64,000 nucleotides of DNA from contig JADLBL010000001.1 in NCBI GenBank assembly GCA_020847735.1, positions 1 to 64,000 on the forward strand, written 5' to 3'. The DNA is from Candidatus Eisenbacteria bacterium. Its GTDB lineage: Bacteria; Eisenbacteria; RBG-16-71-46. A model generated the notes under the pieces. The model was not told the DNA's origin. It saw nothing but the letters and a program-made list of their open reading frames with translations, and did not search any database. Position numbers and translations under genes: made by a program. This document shows positions 1 through 8,765 of the stretch, one piece after another. Within the stretch, counting starts at the first letter, position 1. Each line of letters starts with the position of its first letter.

Positions 1-1
1 G

Positions 2-220
2 GCGATGCTGCCGGCGGCGGGCGCGAACTTCAAGAACCCGTTCGACCGTTCGGTCGGCACGGCCAACGCCTGGGAAGACGTGGCGACGTACTCGCCGACG
101 CTGGTCACGACCGGCAAGGACGGCATCGTCGCGTACGCGGACTCCTCGAGCATCAAGTACGCGATCGCGGGCGAGGGCTACGGCGCTCACCTGTCGCTGA
201 TCCTCACCAGCGGTCAGTAG
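2..220 (+). CDS. type IV pilin-like protein, C-terminal part (cut by window edge)
   Basis: The reading frame is already open at the first base and ends at TAG 218-220, so only the last 72 or so residues are visible. They align well with the C-terminal half of the next gene (349-789): both carry an FKNPFDR motif, a TGK/SGK.GI.AY.DS segment and an L.L/I.IL..G ending. This shows a tandem pilin or pseudopilin pair. The N-terminal methylation signal that would prove pilin identity lies outside the window. The role, as a major or minor pilin subunit, is inferred from its neighbour and from pilMNOPQ downstream. Confidence 0.75.
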   Translation, partial: AMLPAAGANFKNPFDRSVGTANAWEDVATYSPTLVTTGKDGIVAYADSSSIKYAIAGEGYGAHLSLILTSGQ

Positions 221-335
221 TCGCACGGGGCGCGGGGGCGCTCGCCGCCCCCGCGCATCCGAATCCGGACTCCGGTCCACAACGAGCAGACACGAGCCGC
301 TCGCCGGCCCAGACGGGCCGGCAGGCTCCCAATCC

Positions 336-342
336 GAGGTGA
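336..342 (+). promoter_or_regulatory. ribosome binding site of the second pilin
   Basis: GAGGTGA sits 6 bases before the ATG at 349 and decides that start. Confidence 0.6.
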
Positions 343-348
343 AACCAG

Positions 349-789
349 ATGCGAAACGGCGAACGGGGGTTCACGCTGATCGAGCTGATGATCGTGGTCG
401 TGATCATCGGCGTCCTCGCCGCGATCGCGATTCCGAACTTCATCTCGATGCAGGACCGGGCCAAGGAAGGCGCGACCAAGAGCAACATGCACACCTTCCA
501 GCTCGCGGCCGAGGACTACTCGGTGTTGAACGACGGCGTCTATCCCTCGGCGGTGGCGGACATCGCCGCGCGCCTGCCGGTGAACGCGACGCTGTTCAAG
601 AACCCGTTCGACCGCACGGTCGGCGACGGCAACGCCTACGAATACCAGGGCAGTTGGACGATTCCGCTCGCGACCTCGGGCAAGCCCGGCATCATCGCCT
701 ACGGCGACTCGGCCAGCTGGTGCTACCAGATCGTCGGCCACGGCAAGAACGCCGACTTCGCCCAGATCATCCTCTCGAACGGCCGCTGA
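349..789 (+). CDS. type IV prepilin (PilA/GspG-like)
   Basis: The protein has 146 residues. It opens with a class III signal: a short basic leader (MRNGERG) followed by FTLIELMIVVVIIGVLAAIA, with the prepilin peptidase site after Gly7, Phe at +1 and Glu at +5. The hydrophobic helix covers residues 8-30. After maturation the subunit would be polymerised in the inner membrane into a type IV pilus or pseudopilus. The globular part is short. It shares FKNPFDR and other motifs with the partial gene just upstream, so the two arose by tandem duplication. The pilMNOPQ assembly genes begin 3 kb downstream, separated by an ABC transporter and a TPR-like gene. Whether it is a major pilin or a GspG-like pseudopilin cannot be decided here. 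Confidence 0.88.
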   Translation: MRNGERGFTLIELMIVVVIIGVLAAIAIPNFISMQDRAKEGATKSNMHTFQLAAEDYSVLNDGVYPSAVADIAARLPVNATLFKNPFDRTVGDGNAYEYQGSWTIPLATSGKPGIIAYGDSASWCYQIVGHGKNADFAQIILSNGR

Positions 790-817
790 CGCTTCGCGCG
801 GCCCTGTTCGCGCCGCC

Positions 818-850
818 GGAGTACGGACCGGGTTCCCACGGTCCCGGTGC
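818..850 (+). terminator. possible hairpin terminator after the pilins
   Basis: The 197-base gap 790-986 holds GC-rich inverted repeats, the clearest being ACCGGG...CCCGGT separated by 9 bases. There is no T-tract. A terminator separating the pilins from the ABC genes is plausible but weakly supported; nothing else is seen in this gap. Confidence 0.25.
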
Positions 851-986
851 CCGGCCGGCCCCCCGACCCGGCCTCCTCTGCGCAGCCGGGTGAATCGCGG
901 CACATCCGTTGCAGTTGGCCCCGGGCGGTTCACCCCCGCAGTGCCCGCACGGACAGAATCACCCATGCCGCAAGGGATTGGAGCGC

Positions 987-2051
987 ATGAGCACGAACGC
1001 GAACGAACCCGGACCCGGGCAGAGTTCGGTCGCCGACCGGCCGGGCCGGCCAGCCGGTGACCGATCGTCCTTCGCGGCGGCGTCCGGACCGGACGCCGCG
1101 GCGGTGCGGATCGAGGAGATGTCGAAGGTCTACCGGGCCAACTGGTCGCTTCGCTCGTCGGTCGGCCTGGACCGCCTCAGTCTCGAGGTTCGCCGCGGCG
1201 AGGTGTTCGGCTATCTGGGTCCCAATGGCGCCGGCAAGACGACCACGCTCAAGATCCTGACCGGGCTGCTCAAGCCGTCGGGCGGTCGTGCCTGGCTGAT
1301 GGGGGTTCCCATCCACCGCGTCGAGAGCCGGCGATCGCTCGGCTTCCTGCCCGAGCAGCCCTACTTCTTCGATCACCTGACGGGCGTCGAGTACCTCGAG
1401 TTCGCGGCCCGGCTCTCGGGACTGTCCGCGCACGAGGCGACGCGGGCGGCCCGCCACTGGTTCGGGCGCGTCGGGCTGGGCGACCGGCTCCGACTCGGGC
1501 TGCGCAAGTATTCCAAGGGCATGCTTCAGCGCCTCGGGCTCGCCGCCGCGCTCGTCCACGCGCCGCGGCTCGTGATCCTCGACGAGCCGATGAGCGGCCT
1601 CGATCCGTTCGGCCGCAGGGACGTGCGGGATCTGATCCTCGAGCAGCGCGAACGGGGCGTCACCGTCCTGTTCTCGTCGCACATCTTGCCCGACGTGGAA
1701 ATGCTCTGCGACCGCGTGGCCATCGTCCTCAAGGGCCGGCTCGAGCGCGTGGCCGGCGTCGGCGACCTGATGGACGACGGCCGGCATCCGGTGGAAGTCC
1801 GGGTCGAGGGCGCGCCGGTGCTGGAGCTGCCCGCCGCCTGGGCGGGCCGGGTCTCACGCGTGGAACGCCCGGGCGAGTCCGTGTTCACCGTCGGCGACGG
1901 GGCGCTCCTGCAGGCGGTGATCGCCCATCTCGTCCAGTCGCGCGCCGCCATTCGCGCGGTGACGCCGCTGCGCGCCTCGCTCGAGGAGCTGTTCATGGCC
2001 GCGGCCGAAGGCTCGGCCCTGCGCGCCGGCGACGGCCGGAGGAGCGCATGA
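987..2051 (+). CDS. ABC transporter ATP-binding protein
   Basis: The protein has 354 residues. Walker A (GPNGAGKT) lies near residue 80, the signature (SKGMLQRLG) near 175-183, and Walker B (LVILDEP) with the D-loop follows, so this is a complete nucleotide-binding domain. The C-terminal 110 residues match the accessory domain usual in ABC-2 exporter ATPases of the CcmA/NatA type. An unusual 25-residue polar N-terminal extension precedes the domain. The ATG at 987 was chosen because the upstream frame is not conserved in character. The stop overlaps the permease start by four bases (ATGA), so the two form one transporter. The substrate is unknown; proximity to pilus genes does not identify it. 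Confidence 0.9.
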   Translation: MSTNANEPGPGQSSVADRPGRPAGDRSSFAAASGPDAAAVRIEEMSKVYRANWSLRSSVGLDRLSLEVRRGEVFGYLGPNGAGKTTTLKILTGLLKPSGGRAWLMGVPIHRVESRRSLGFLPEQPYFFDHLTGVEYLEFAARLSGLSAHEATRAARHWFGRVGLGDRLRLGLRKYSKGMLQRLGLAAALVHAPRLVILDEPMSGLDPFGRRDVRDLILEQRERGVTVLFSSHILPDVEMLCDRVAIVLKGRLERVAGVGDLMDDGRHPVEVRVEGAPVLELPAAWAGRVSRVERPGESVFTVGDGALLQAVIAHLVQSRAAIRAVTPLRASLEELFMAAAEGSALRAGDGRRSA

Positions 2052-2812
2052 ACGTCACGCTCATCGCCCGCAGCACTTATCTCGAGGCGATCCGCGACCG
2101 CGTGCTCGCCGGCGTGATCGCGGCGGGCGTCGCCCTGCTGCTGGTGACGCTGATCGCGCGCCCGCTCGCCATGGGCGAAGGCACCCGCGTCACGATCGAC
2201 CTCGGGCTTTCCTCGATCACCTTCCTCGGCCTGCTCGTCGTGCTCATGGTCGGCACGAGCCTGGTGGCCAAGGAAATCGAGCGCCGCACGATCTTCAACC
2301 TGCTGTCCCGGCCGATCGCGCGGCCGGTCTACCTGGTCGGCAAGTGGGCCGGCCTCTCGGCCGCGCTGTGGACGGTCGCCGCCGTGCTCGGTCTCGCGCT
2401 GTGGACGCTGCTCGCGGCGCTCGGACACGCGGGCGCCGCGCTGTCCATCGCCGAAGCCGTCTACCTCGCCGGACTGGAACTGACGGTGGTGACCTCGATC
2501 GCCGTGATGTTCTCGGCGCTCTCGACCCCGGTGCTCTCGTCGCTCTACACGCTCGGCCTGTTCGTGGTCGGGCAGTGGTCGGACGACCTGCGGCGCTTCG
2601 CCGCCGACGCCCCGGCCGGCATGCGAGGGCTGTTCGAGGCGTGCGCGAACCTGGTGCCGAACCTGTCGCTCTTCAACATGCGTTCGCTGGCCGCGTCGGG
2701 CGAGGCGACCTCCGTGCTGCACCTGGGGGTCGCCACGGGCTACGCGCTGCTCTACTGCGCCTGCATGATGGCGCTGGCGGCGGCGGCGTTCGAATCGCGG
2801 GACTTCAAGTGA
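2048..2812 (+). CDS. ABC-2 type transporter permease
   Basis: The 254-residue integral membrane protein has six hydrophobic segments (about residues 20-42, 57-75, 103-125, 135-160, 165-180 and 228-246). A short motif, [16 protein letters not shown], between segments 2 and 3 is typical of ABC-2 permeases that couple to CcmA-like ATPases. It overlaps the ATPase gene upstream by four bases and the next gene by four bases (GTGA). With the ATPase it should form a homodimeric or heterodimeric exporter in the inner membrane. The substrate cannot be inferred. Confidence 0.85.
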   Translation: MNVTLIARSTYLEAIRDRVLAGVIAAGVALLLVTLIARPLAMGEGTRVTIDLGLSSITFLGLLVVLMVGTSLVAKEIERRTIFNLLSRPIARPVYLVGKWAGLSAALWTVAAVLGLALWTLLAALGHAGAALSIAEAVYLAGLELTVVTSIAVMFSALSTPVLSSLYTLGLFVVGQWSDDLRRFAADAPAGMRGLFEACANLVPNLSLFNMRSLAASGEATSVLHLGVATGYALLYCACMMALAAAAFESRDFK

Positions 2813-3606
2813 GCGCCCTCGCTCGGGCCCCGCAGCCGCTGCGGGTGAGGCAGGCGGTGGCGTGGGCGCTGGCGCTCGCGCTCGGCGCGGCGGTGTTCCA
2901 GCTGGCGAACTGGTCGTGGACCGCGTTGCCGCGGGTCTCGCCGCTCGAGGAGCTCGCCTACTACCCCTCGGGACAGCACGTGCGTCCCGCGACGCTCGGC
3001 CACGAGGAGACGGCGGCCGACCTCGCCTGGATCCGGGCGATCCAGTACTACGGCCAGCACCGCCGAACCGACAACCGCTTCGATCATCTCTACCACGTCT
3101 TCGACATCCTCACGACGCTCGCGCCCGGGTTCGAGAGCGCCTACGTCTTCGGAGCGTTCGCGCTGGCTCAGGAGGGGCGCAACTTCCCGTTCGCCGAGGC
3201 CCTGATGCTCAAGGGTCTCGACCGCAACCCCCGCAGCGGCCGCCTCGCGTTCGAACTGGGCTTCCTCTACTACGTGAAGCCGAACGGCCGGGACCTGGGG
3301 CGCGCCGCGGAGTACTTCGAGCTGGCCGCGCTGCTGCCCGGGCGGCGCGACGTCGCCCGCCGCTTCGCCGCCTTCTGCCGGCAGAACTCCGGCAGCCCCG
3401 CCGTCGCCTACGCGCTCTGGCAGCAGGTTCGCGAAACCAGTCCGAACGCCTACCTGCGCGAGCTCGCGGAGCGGGAAATGGCGCGGATCCACGACGCCAT
3501 GGCGGCCGGCCGCAACGACTTGGTCCGTTCGAGGCTGTCCACCCCGGTGGTCCTCCTCCGGGAGTCCGCCCCGGCGGGGCAGGGGACGAAACGCAACGCG
3601 CCGTGA
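2809..3606 (+). CDS. membrane-anchored TPR-like protein of unknown function
   Basis: The protein has 265 residues. The GTG start at 2809 overlaps the permease stop, which places it in the ABC operon. A single membrane segment lies at about residues 15-33, followed by a periplasmic domain of degenerate tetratricopeptide-like helices (for example [20 protein letters not shown] and [18 protein letters not shown]). No catalytic motif is visible. TPR domains normally mediate protein contacts, so it may be an accessory scaffold for the exporter or for the pilus genes that follow after 163 bases. Its function is unknown and the family was not identified. Confidence 0.7.
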   Translation: MSALARAPQPLRVRQAVAWALALALGAAVFQLANWSWTALPRVSPLEELAYYPSGQHVRPATLGHEETAADLAWIRAIQYYGQHRRTDNRFDHLYHVFDILTTLAPGFESAYVFGAFALAQEGRNFPFAEALMLKGLDRNPRSGRLAFELGFLYYVKPNGRDLGRAAEYFELAALLPGRRDVARRFAAFCRQNSGSPAVAYALWQQVRETSPNAYLRELAEREMARIHDAMAAGRNDLVRSRLSTPVVLLRESAPAGQGTKRNAP

Positions 3607-3769
3607 AGAACGCACTTCAGGAAACCCCGGGGTTGGTCGAAAGAACAGGTGGCAGGTGGAGCGGGGCGGATCTCCTTCCCACGCTCTCCAGGTCGAAGGC
3701 GGCTGCATCGGTGATCGAACCGTCGAGCAGGCCGGCCGGGACCCGCACCGCATTCAGGGAGTGAGACCC

Positions 3770-4825
3770 ATGCTCTTCGGCAAGAAGCAGTCGCTCGTCG
3801 GGCTGGACATCGGGAGCCACAGCGTCAAGGTGGTCGAACTCGAAGCCCAGTCGAACAAGGCGTATCGGCTCGTGAACTGGGGCGTCTCGCAGCCCCTGGC
3901 CGAGGCGATCGTCGACGGCGAAATCATGGACCGCCAGCTCGTCACGGACGCGATCTCGAATCTGCTCGAGTCCCGCGGGATCCGGTCCAAGAACGTCGTC
4001 GCCGCCGTCAGCGGACGCGCCGTCATCGTCAAGAAGATCGTCATGAACAAGCTGTCCGCGGACGACGCGCAGCAGGCGATCTACTGGGAGGCCGAGCAGC
4101 ACGTCCCGTACGACATCAACGACGTGTCGCTCGACTTCGAGATCCTCGGCGACTCGCCGGCCGACCCCAAGCAGATGCAGGTGCTGCTCGTGGCGGCCAA
4201 GAAGGACATGGTGATGTCCTTCAGCGACCTGATCCGCGAGGCGGGCCTGGCGCCCAGCATCGTGGACGTGGACTCGTTCGCGGCCCAGAACGCGATCGAG
4301 GCCAACTACGACTTCGCGCCGGAAGAGGTCGTCGCGATCCTCAACGTCGGGTCGGAGATGACCAACATCAACATCGTGCAGGCGGGCGTGCCCTACTTCA
4401 CCAAGGACCTCCAGGTGGGCGGCAACACGTTCGTCGAGGCCGTGCAGCGCAAGTTCAACCTCAGCCAGTCGGAGGCTGCCGCAGCGGTGCGGGGCGAGTC
4501 CGGCTCGGGGCTCGAGGTCGCGCCGGTCATCGAACAGGCCTGCGAAGGCGTCGCGACCGCTCTCGAACGCGCGCAGGCCTACCTGCGGACGGCGGGCGAG
4601 GCGGGCAACATCAGCCGCATCCTGCTGTGCGGCGGCAGCGCGCTCACGCCGGGCGTGCCGGAGTTCCTCAGCCGCCGGTTCGGCGTTTCGACGGACATCG
4701 TGAACCCGCTGCAGCGCGTGGCTTTCGATCCGGCGCTGTTCGCGGGCCAGGACGTGATGAAGGTGGCGCCGCTTCTCACGGTCGGGATCGGACTCGCGCT
4801 GCGCCGACAGGGGGACAAGAAATGA
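3770..4825 (+). CDS. pilM: type IV pilus assembly ATPase PilM
   Basis: The protein has 351 residues, the usual length. It is an actin-like fold protein: the first phosphate-binding motif LDIGSHSVKVVEL lies near residues 11-23, a second nucleotide-binding segment is ILNVGSEMTNINIV, and LLCGGSALTPG is a late adenosine-contact motif. PilM is cytoplasmic and binds the N-terminal peptide of PilN, connecting the alignment complex to the pilus motor. The start is ATG 3770, followed by MLFGKKQS, which is typical. The gene is first in an intact pilMNOPQ order, and its stop overlaps pilN by four bases. Confidence 0.95.
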   Translation: MLFGKKQSLVGLDIGSHSVKVVELEAQSNKAYRLVNWGVSQPLAEAIVDGEIMDRQLVTDAISNLLESRGIRSKNVVAAVSGRAVIVKKIVMNKLSADDAQQAIYWEAEQHVPYDINDVSLDFEILGDSPADPKQMQVLLVAAKKDMVMSFSDLIREAGLAPSIVDVDSFAAQNAIEANYDFAPEEVVAILNVGSEMTNINIVQAGVPYFTKDLQVGGNTFVEAVQRKFNLSQSEAAAAVRGESGSGLEVAPVIEQACEGVATALERAQAYLRTAGEAGNISRILLCGGSALTPGVPEFLSRRFGVSTDIVNPLQRVAFDPALFAGQDVMKVAPLLTVGIGLALRRQGDKK

Positions 4826-5394
4826 TTCGCGTCAATCTCCTGCCGCGCGAAGAGAAGGGCCAGCGAAAGGCCGTCGCGATCGATCTCAAGATCGGCGACA
4901 TGGTGCTTCCGGGCGCCGTGGCCGGCCTCGCGGCGCTCGTCATCGCCGGCACCACGATGTCGCAGGGCACCCGCATCACGGCGCTGCAGACGTCCATTGA
5001 CCAGGTGGACGCCGAGTCGCGCGCGCTGGCGCCGCAGATCGCCCGCGTCAACCAGCTGGCCAAGGAGCGCGCCGAGCTGGACCTGCGCATGGGCATCATC
5101 AACCGGCTGGAAAAGGGCCGCACCGAGAGCGTTCGACTCATGGATGAGCTCGCGCGGTGCGTTCCCGACCACCTCTGGCTGACCGGAACCACGCAGGATG
5201 CGGGCGGTTCCCTCAGCCTGGAGGGGGTCACTTATTCGAACCTCGTCGTGTCGGACTTCATGTCGCGCCTCGAGCGCTCGCCCCTGTTCGCGAATGTCGA
5301 ACTGGGCGTCGCCGAGCACGGCACCGCGACGGGCAAGGACGTGGTCAAGTTCCGTCTCACCTGCCAGGTGACGCCGGACGAGAGCGCCAACTAG
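4822..5394 (+). CDS. pilN: type IV pilus alignment protein PilN
   Basis: The protein has 190 residues. The N-terminus MIRVNLLPREEKG is the conserved PilM-binding peptide (INLLP type). It is followed by one membrane helix (about residues 30-49), a coiled coil (about 52-95) and a small ferredoxin-like periplasmic domain. PilN forms heterodimers with PilO in the inner membrane and passes signals between PilM and PilP. It overlaps pilM by ATGA and lies 12 bases before pilO. Confidence 0.94.
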   Translation: MIRVNLLPREEKGQRKAVAIDLKIGDMVLPGAVAGLAALVIAGTTMSQGTRITALQTSIDQVDAESRALAPQIARVNQLAKERAELDLRMGIINRLEKGRTESVRLMDELARCVPDHLWLTGTTQDAGGSLSLEGVTYSNLVVSDFMSRLERSPLFANVELGVAEHGTATGKDVVKFRLTCQVTPDESAN

Positions 5395-5406
5395 GGGGAC
5401 GCGAAC

Positions 5407-6042
5407 ATGGCCAGCATGGATCTCAAGAGTCCGGCCCTGCAGAAGCTCCTGCTCGCGATCCTCATCGCGGGCGGCGCGCTCGGGGTCTTCTACTTCACGC
5501 ACCTGGTGCCGTTCGGGTTCATGAACTCGAACGAGAAGCTCTCGGCGCTCAAGAGCGACTACGAGCGCAAGTCGTCCGAGCTGGCGCGCGCCCGCGCGTC
5601 GGTCGCCGACCTGCCGCGCTTCGAGGCCGAGTACGAGCAGCTGCACCAGCGCTGGGAGCTGGCGTCGGAGCTGCTGCCGACGGACCGGCAGCTGTCCACG
5701 CTGCTGCGCAAGATCACGCTCGCCGGCCAGCAGACCGGCGTGAGCTTCGTGCTCTTCCGCCCCGGCGGCACCCGTCCGCAGGAGTACCACACGGAACTGC
5801 CGGTGCAGATCTCGGTGCAGGGCAACTATCACGACGTCGGCGCGTTCCTGGCCGAACTCGCGAACCTGCGCCGGATCGTCACGGTGTCGAACCTGAAACT
5901 GACCAGCGTCACGAAGCAGGGCGCGGGCACGACCCTGGCGGATTTCACCGCCTCGGCCTACAGCCTGAACACCGCTTCGACGCAGCCCGCGCCCGTCGCG
6001 AAGGACGGGAAGAAGGGGGAGACCAATGGCCGGAAGTCCTAA
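5407..6042 (+). CDS. pilO: type IV pilus alignment protein PilO
   Basis: The 211-residue protein has a short cytoplasmic tail, a membrane helix at about residues 14-34, a coiled coil (about 38-85) and a ferredoxin-like periplasmic domain ending near residue 190, the standard PilO architecture. It pairs with PilN, and the dimer docks PilP. The C-terminal 20 residues are low-complexity and polar, and their coding sequence overlaps the start of pilP by 17 bases, so translation of the two is coupled. Confidence 0.93.
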   Translation: MASMDLKSPALQKLLLAILIAGGALGVFYFTHLVPFGFMNSNEKLSALKSDYERKSSELARARASVADLPRFEAEYEQLHQRWELASELLPTDRQLSTLLRKITLAGQQTGVSFVLFRPGGTRPQEYHTELPVQISVQGNYHDVGAFLAELANLRRIVTVSNLKLTSVTKQGAGTTLADFTASAYSLNTASTQPAPVAKDGKKGETNGRKS

Positions 6043-6775
6043 CTTTCTCGCGCAGGCGGGCGGGAACGTGAAGAGCGCGATCGTGCGCCGGATCGTCCTG
6101 GCCGTCGTCGCCCTCGTTCTCGCCGGCGTGGGTCTCGGCTGGAACTACGTGAAGGGCCTGTTCTCGCCGCAGGACGAACCCGTGGCGGCCGTCGTTCAGC
6201 CCGTGGCGCAGCCCGCCCCGGCGCCGGCGGTGACCACGCCCGCTCCCGCGGCGACGACACCGGCTCCCGCCGCGACGGCGAAGTCCCGGCAGGGTTCGCC
6301 GGCGGCCGCCGACGCCCCGGCGACGGTCCGTCCCGGCACCTCCGCCCGCGCGGCGTCCGGTGACGGCGCCGGCGCTCCGGTCGTCACGGCGGTCCCGCAG
6401 CCGTCGCAGGCGCCCGGCTCGGGCCTCGCGCACATCGACGACCACCTGACCTACCAGTACAACGCGCTCGGTCGTCGCGACCCGTTCCAGTCGCTCGTGG
6501 ACGGCGGATTCGTCGGCGCCGACGTCGGCGGCGACGCGCCCCCGGATCCCGGTGGCATCCGGGTCGTGGGCATCGTCTGGGGCGCCACCGACCAGTTCGC
6601 GCTCGTCGAGGACGTGCGCGGCAACAGCTTCGTGCTTCGCAAGGGTGACAAGGTGCAGAACGGCTACGTCGAGAGCCTCAAGCGCGATGCGATCGTCGTG
6701 ACCATCACGTCGGACAATCAGTCACAGTCGGTGGAGATCCCACTGGTGCGGAAGGGAGATCAGAATGCACGCTAA
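6026..6775 (+). CDS. pilP: type IV pilus assembly protein PilP, membrane-anchored form
   Basis: The 249-residue protein has a hydrophobic helix at about residues 20-40, a long Ala/Pro-rich linker (about 52-135), the PilP signature around YNALGRRDPF, and a C-terminal beta-sandwich (about 175-245) that in the family binds the N-terminal domains of the PilQ secretin. Classical PilP is a lipoprotein; here no lipobox cysteine is present and a transmembrane anchor seems to replace it. A purine-rich site (AAGGGGGAG) precedes the ATG. The gene overlaps pilO by 17 bases and pilQ by 11 bases. Confidence 0.9.
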   Translation: MAGSPNFLAQAGGNVKSAIVRRIVLAVVALVLAGVGLGWNYVKGLFSPQDEPVAAVVQPVAQPAPAPAVTTPAPAATTPAPAATAKSRQGSPAAADAPATVRPGTSARAASGDGAGAPVVTAVPQPSQAPGSGLAHIDDHLTYQYNALGRRDPFQSLVDGGFVGADVGGDAPPDPGGIRVVGIVWGATDQFALVEDVRGNSFVLRKGDKVQNGYVESLKRDAIVVTITSDNQSQSVEIPLVRKGDQNAR

Positions 6776-8126
6776 CAGGGTCGTGATCGGCCTCCTCCTG
6801 GCGGCCGGCCTGGTGCTGGCCACGGGCGTTGAGCCGGCCGGGGCGCAGTCCAGCGCCTCGTCCCAGGTCGGACTGACGCGGACCAGCTCCGGCGGATTCA
6901 ACCTCGACGTCACGGGGGCGGATCTGCGGACGGTGCTGCGTGCCATCTCCGAGTTCAGCGGTCGCAACATCGTCGTCTCGCAGAACGTCAAGGCGACGGT
7001 GACCATCCAGCTGCGGAACGTCGCGTGGCAGGACGCCCTCAAGGCGGTGCTGCGCGCGAACGGCCTCGATTTCGTCGAGGACGGCTCCGTGGTGCGCGTG
7101 GACGAATCCGGCAAGCTCAACACCGAGAAGGTGGAGCGCGAGACGGCCAACGCCCGCACGCTCGAACTGGTGCCGCTCGAAACCCGCATCGTCAAGCTCA
7201 ACTACGCCAACGCGAACGAGATGACGACGCCGCTGGCGCCGGCGCTCTCGAAGCGCGGCAGCATCCAGGTCGAGAAGCGCACCAACTCGCTGATCGTCAC
7301 CGACCTGACCTCGAACCTCGACGCGGTCGTGAAGATGGCGCTCGAGCTGGACTCGACGACGCCGCAGATCGAGATCACCGCCAAGCTGGTGGACGTGGAC
7401 GCTTCGGCGCTCCGCAACCTGGGCGTCGAGTGGAACATCGCCCCGCAGAAGCCCGAGTTCTGGGCGGGCGTGGACGACGGAAGCGGCGGCAAGAAGCTGC
7501 AGGGCGGCGGCCCGCTGCACAACGACGACTACTCGCTGCAGGTGGGCGCCGAGCACAACACCGGCGTCGAGGCGGCGAACAAGATCACGTTCGGCATCTT
7601 CAAGGACTGGGCTTCGATCGAGGCGCAGCTGCAGAGCCTCGAGGAGAAGCGCAAGGCCAACATCATCTCGAACCCGCGCATCACGACGGTGGACAACCGC
7701 GAGGCCAAGATCATCGTCGGCCAGAAGATTCCGCTCATCGTGCAGGACGTCGCCGGCAACCCGGTCTCGCAGCTGCAGACGATCGGCATCCAGCTCAAGG
7801 TCACGCCGCATCTGACGCAGGACAAGAAGATCGTCATGGACCTGCACCCGGAGGTCAGCGACCTCTCGACGCAGTCCACCGTGCAGGGCGGCATCATCAT
7901 CAACACGAGCGAGGCCGACACGCGCGTGATGGTGGACGACGGGCAGACCGCGGTCATCGGCGGCCTGATCCGCACCAACGAGTCCACCGTGACCCGTGGC
8001 GTGCCGTTCCTGAAGGACATCCCGCTCGTCAGCTTCCTGTTCAGCTCGCACAGCACCGTGCGCCAGAACCGCGAGCTGATCATCTTCGTGACGCCGCGCA
8101 TCGTCACGAATCTCGCTTCGAACTGA
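6765..8126 (+). CDS. pilQ: type IV pilus secretin PilQ, compact form
   Basis: The protein has 453 residues. A signal peptide (residues 1-28, ending AGA/Q) is followed by a secretin N0/STN-type domain (about 44-115), an N1-like domain (about 135-200) and the secretin barrel domain (about 205-450) with the late motif VPFLKDIPLVSFLFS. It forms the outer-membrane pore for the pilus. PilQ proteins are commonly around 600-900 residues with N-terminal AMIN domains; here AMIN domains are absent. It is last in pilMNOPQ and is followed by a strong hairpin. It could serve a type II-like pseudopilus system, but the PilMNOP context favours a type IV pilus. Confidence 0.92.
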   Translation: MHANRVVIGLLLAAGLVLATGVEPAGAQSSASSQVGLTRTSSGGFNLDVTGADLRTVLRAISEFSGRNIVVSQNVKATVTIQLRNVAWQDALKAVLRANGLDFVEDGSVVRVDESGKLNTEKVERETANARTLELVPLETRIVKLNYANANEMTTPLAPALSKRGSIQVEKRTNSLIVTDLTSNLDAVVKMALELDSTTPQIEITAKLVDVDASALRNLGVEWNIAPQKPEFWAGVDDGSGGKKLQGGGPLHNDDYSLQVGAEHNTGVEAANKITFGIFKDWASIEAQLQSLEEKRKANIISNPRITTVDNREAKIIVGQKIPLIVQDVAGNPVSQLQTIGIQLKVTPHLTQDKKIVMDLHPEVSDLSTQSTVQGGIIINTSEADTRVMVDDGQTAVIGGLIRTNESTVTRGVPFLKDIPLVSFLFSSHSTVRQNRELIIFVTPRIVTNLASN

Positions 8127-8147
8127 CCCCGCGATCTCCCGCGCACC

Positions 8148-8179
8148 GCGCCGCCGTCTCCTTCGGGAGGCGGCGGCGC
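8148..8179 (+). terminator. 14-bp hairpin with TTCG loop after pilQ
   Basis: A nearly perfect 14-base-pair stem (one G-T wobble) is closed by a C(TTCG)G tetraloop, an exceptionally stable RNA hairpin. It begins 21 bases after the pilQ stop and has no T-tract. It may end the pil operon or protect the 3' end of its mRNA. Confidence 0.6.
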
Positions 8180-8191
8180 ACGTGCATGCTG

Positions 8192-8200
8192 TGCTAGCTT
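8192..8200 (+). promoter_or_regulatory. possible extended -10 promoter for aroK
   Basis: TGCTAGCTT is an extended -10 element that resembles other -10 boxes in this window (TAGNNT). No -35 match is seen, because that position falls in the preceding hairpin. Confidence 0.35.
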
Positions 8201-8222
8201 CCGCCCGCATGAGGGACTCCCG

Positions 8223-8765
8223 GTGAGCTGGCCGAGTCGGCGCCCCGTCGCGCTGGTCGGCATGATGGGTGCGGGCAAGAGCGCCGTCGCCGCGCTGCTC
8301 GGCGAACGTCTCGGCGCGTCGGTGGCGGACCTCGACGCCATGATCGAGGCGATCGAGGGCCGCGCGATCGCCGAGCTGTTCGAGAGCTCCGGCGAGGCCT
8401 GGTTCCGGCGCCGCGAGGGCGAGTTGCTCGCCCGGGTGCTGGACCAGGGCGTCCGGGTCATCGCCTGCGGCGGAGGCCTGGTGACCGACGAGGCCCACCG
8501 CCGGCTGCTGCGGGAGCGGTGCACGGTGGTCTGGCTCGAGGTCACGCCGGGCGAGGCCGCGCGCCGGGTGAGCGCCGGGAACGCCGATCCCGCACGCCAG
8601 CGGCCGCTGCTCGCCGGCGGCGATCCCGAGCGGCGGCTGCGCGAGTTGCTCGAGCAGAGGGCGGCCCGCTACGCCGAAGTGGCGGACCTCCGCATCGGGA
8701 CCGACGGCCTCGATGCCGCGCAGGTCGCCGACGCGGTCGCTCGCGCGCTGGCGACCCGGCCGTGA
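8223..8765 (+). CDS. aroK: shikimate kinase
   Basis: The 180-residue protein has Walker A (GMMGAGKS) at residues 13-20, the shikimate-binding Asp and Arg region (DLDAMIE...WFRRREGE) and the GGGLV loop near residue 80. It phosphorylates shikimate with ATP in chorismate synthesis. A GTG start is used; an ATG 14 bases upstream is out of frame and closes at once. Its stop overlaps the next start by four bases. No other aro genes are nearby, so here it belongs to a mixed operon with envelope and housekeeping genes. Confidence 0.93.
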   Translation: MSWPSRRPVALVGMMGAGKSAVAALLGERLGASVADLDAMIEAIEGRAIAELFESSGEAWFRRREGELLARVLDQGVRVIACGGGLVTDEAHRRLLRERCTVVWLEVTPGEAARRVSAGNADPARQRPLLAGGDPERRLRELLEQRAARYAEVADLRIGTDGLDAAQVADAVARALATRP

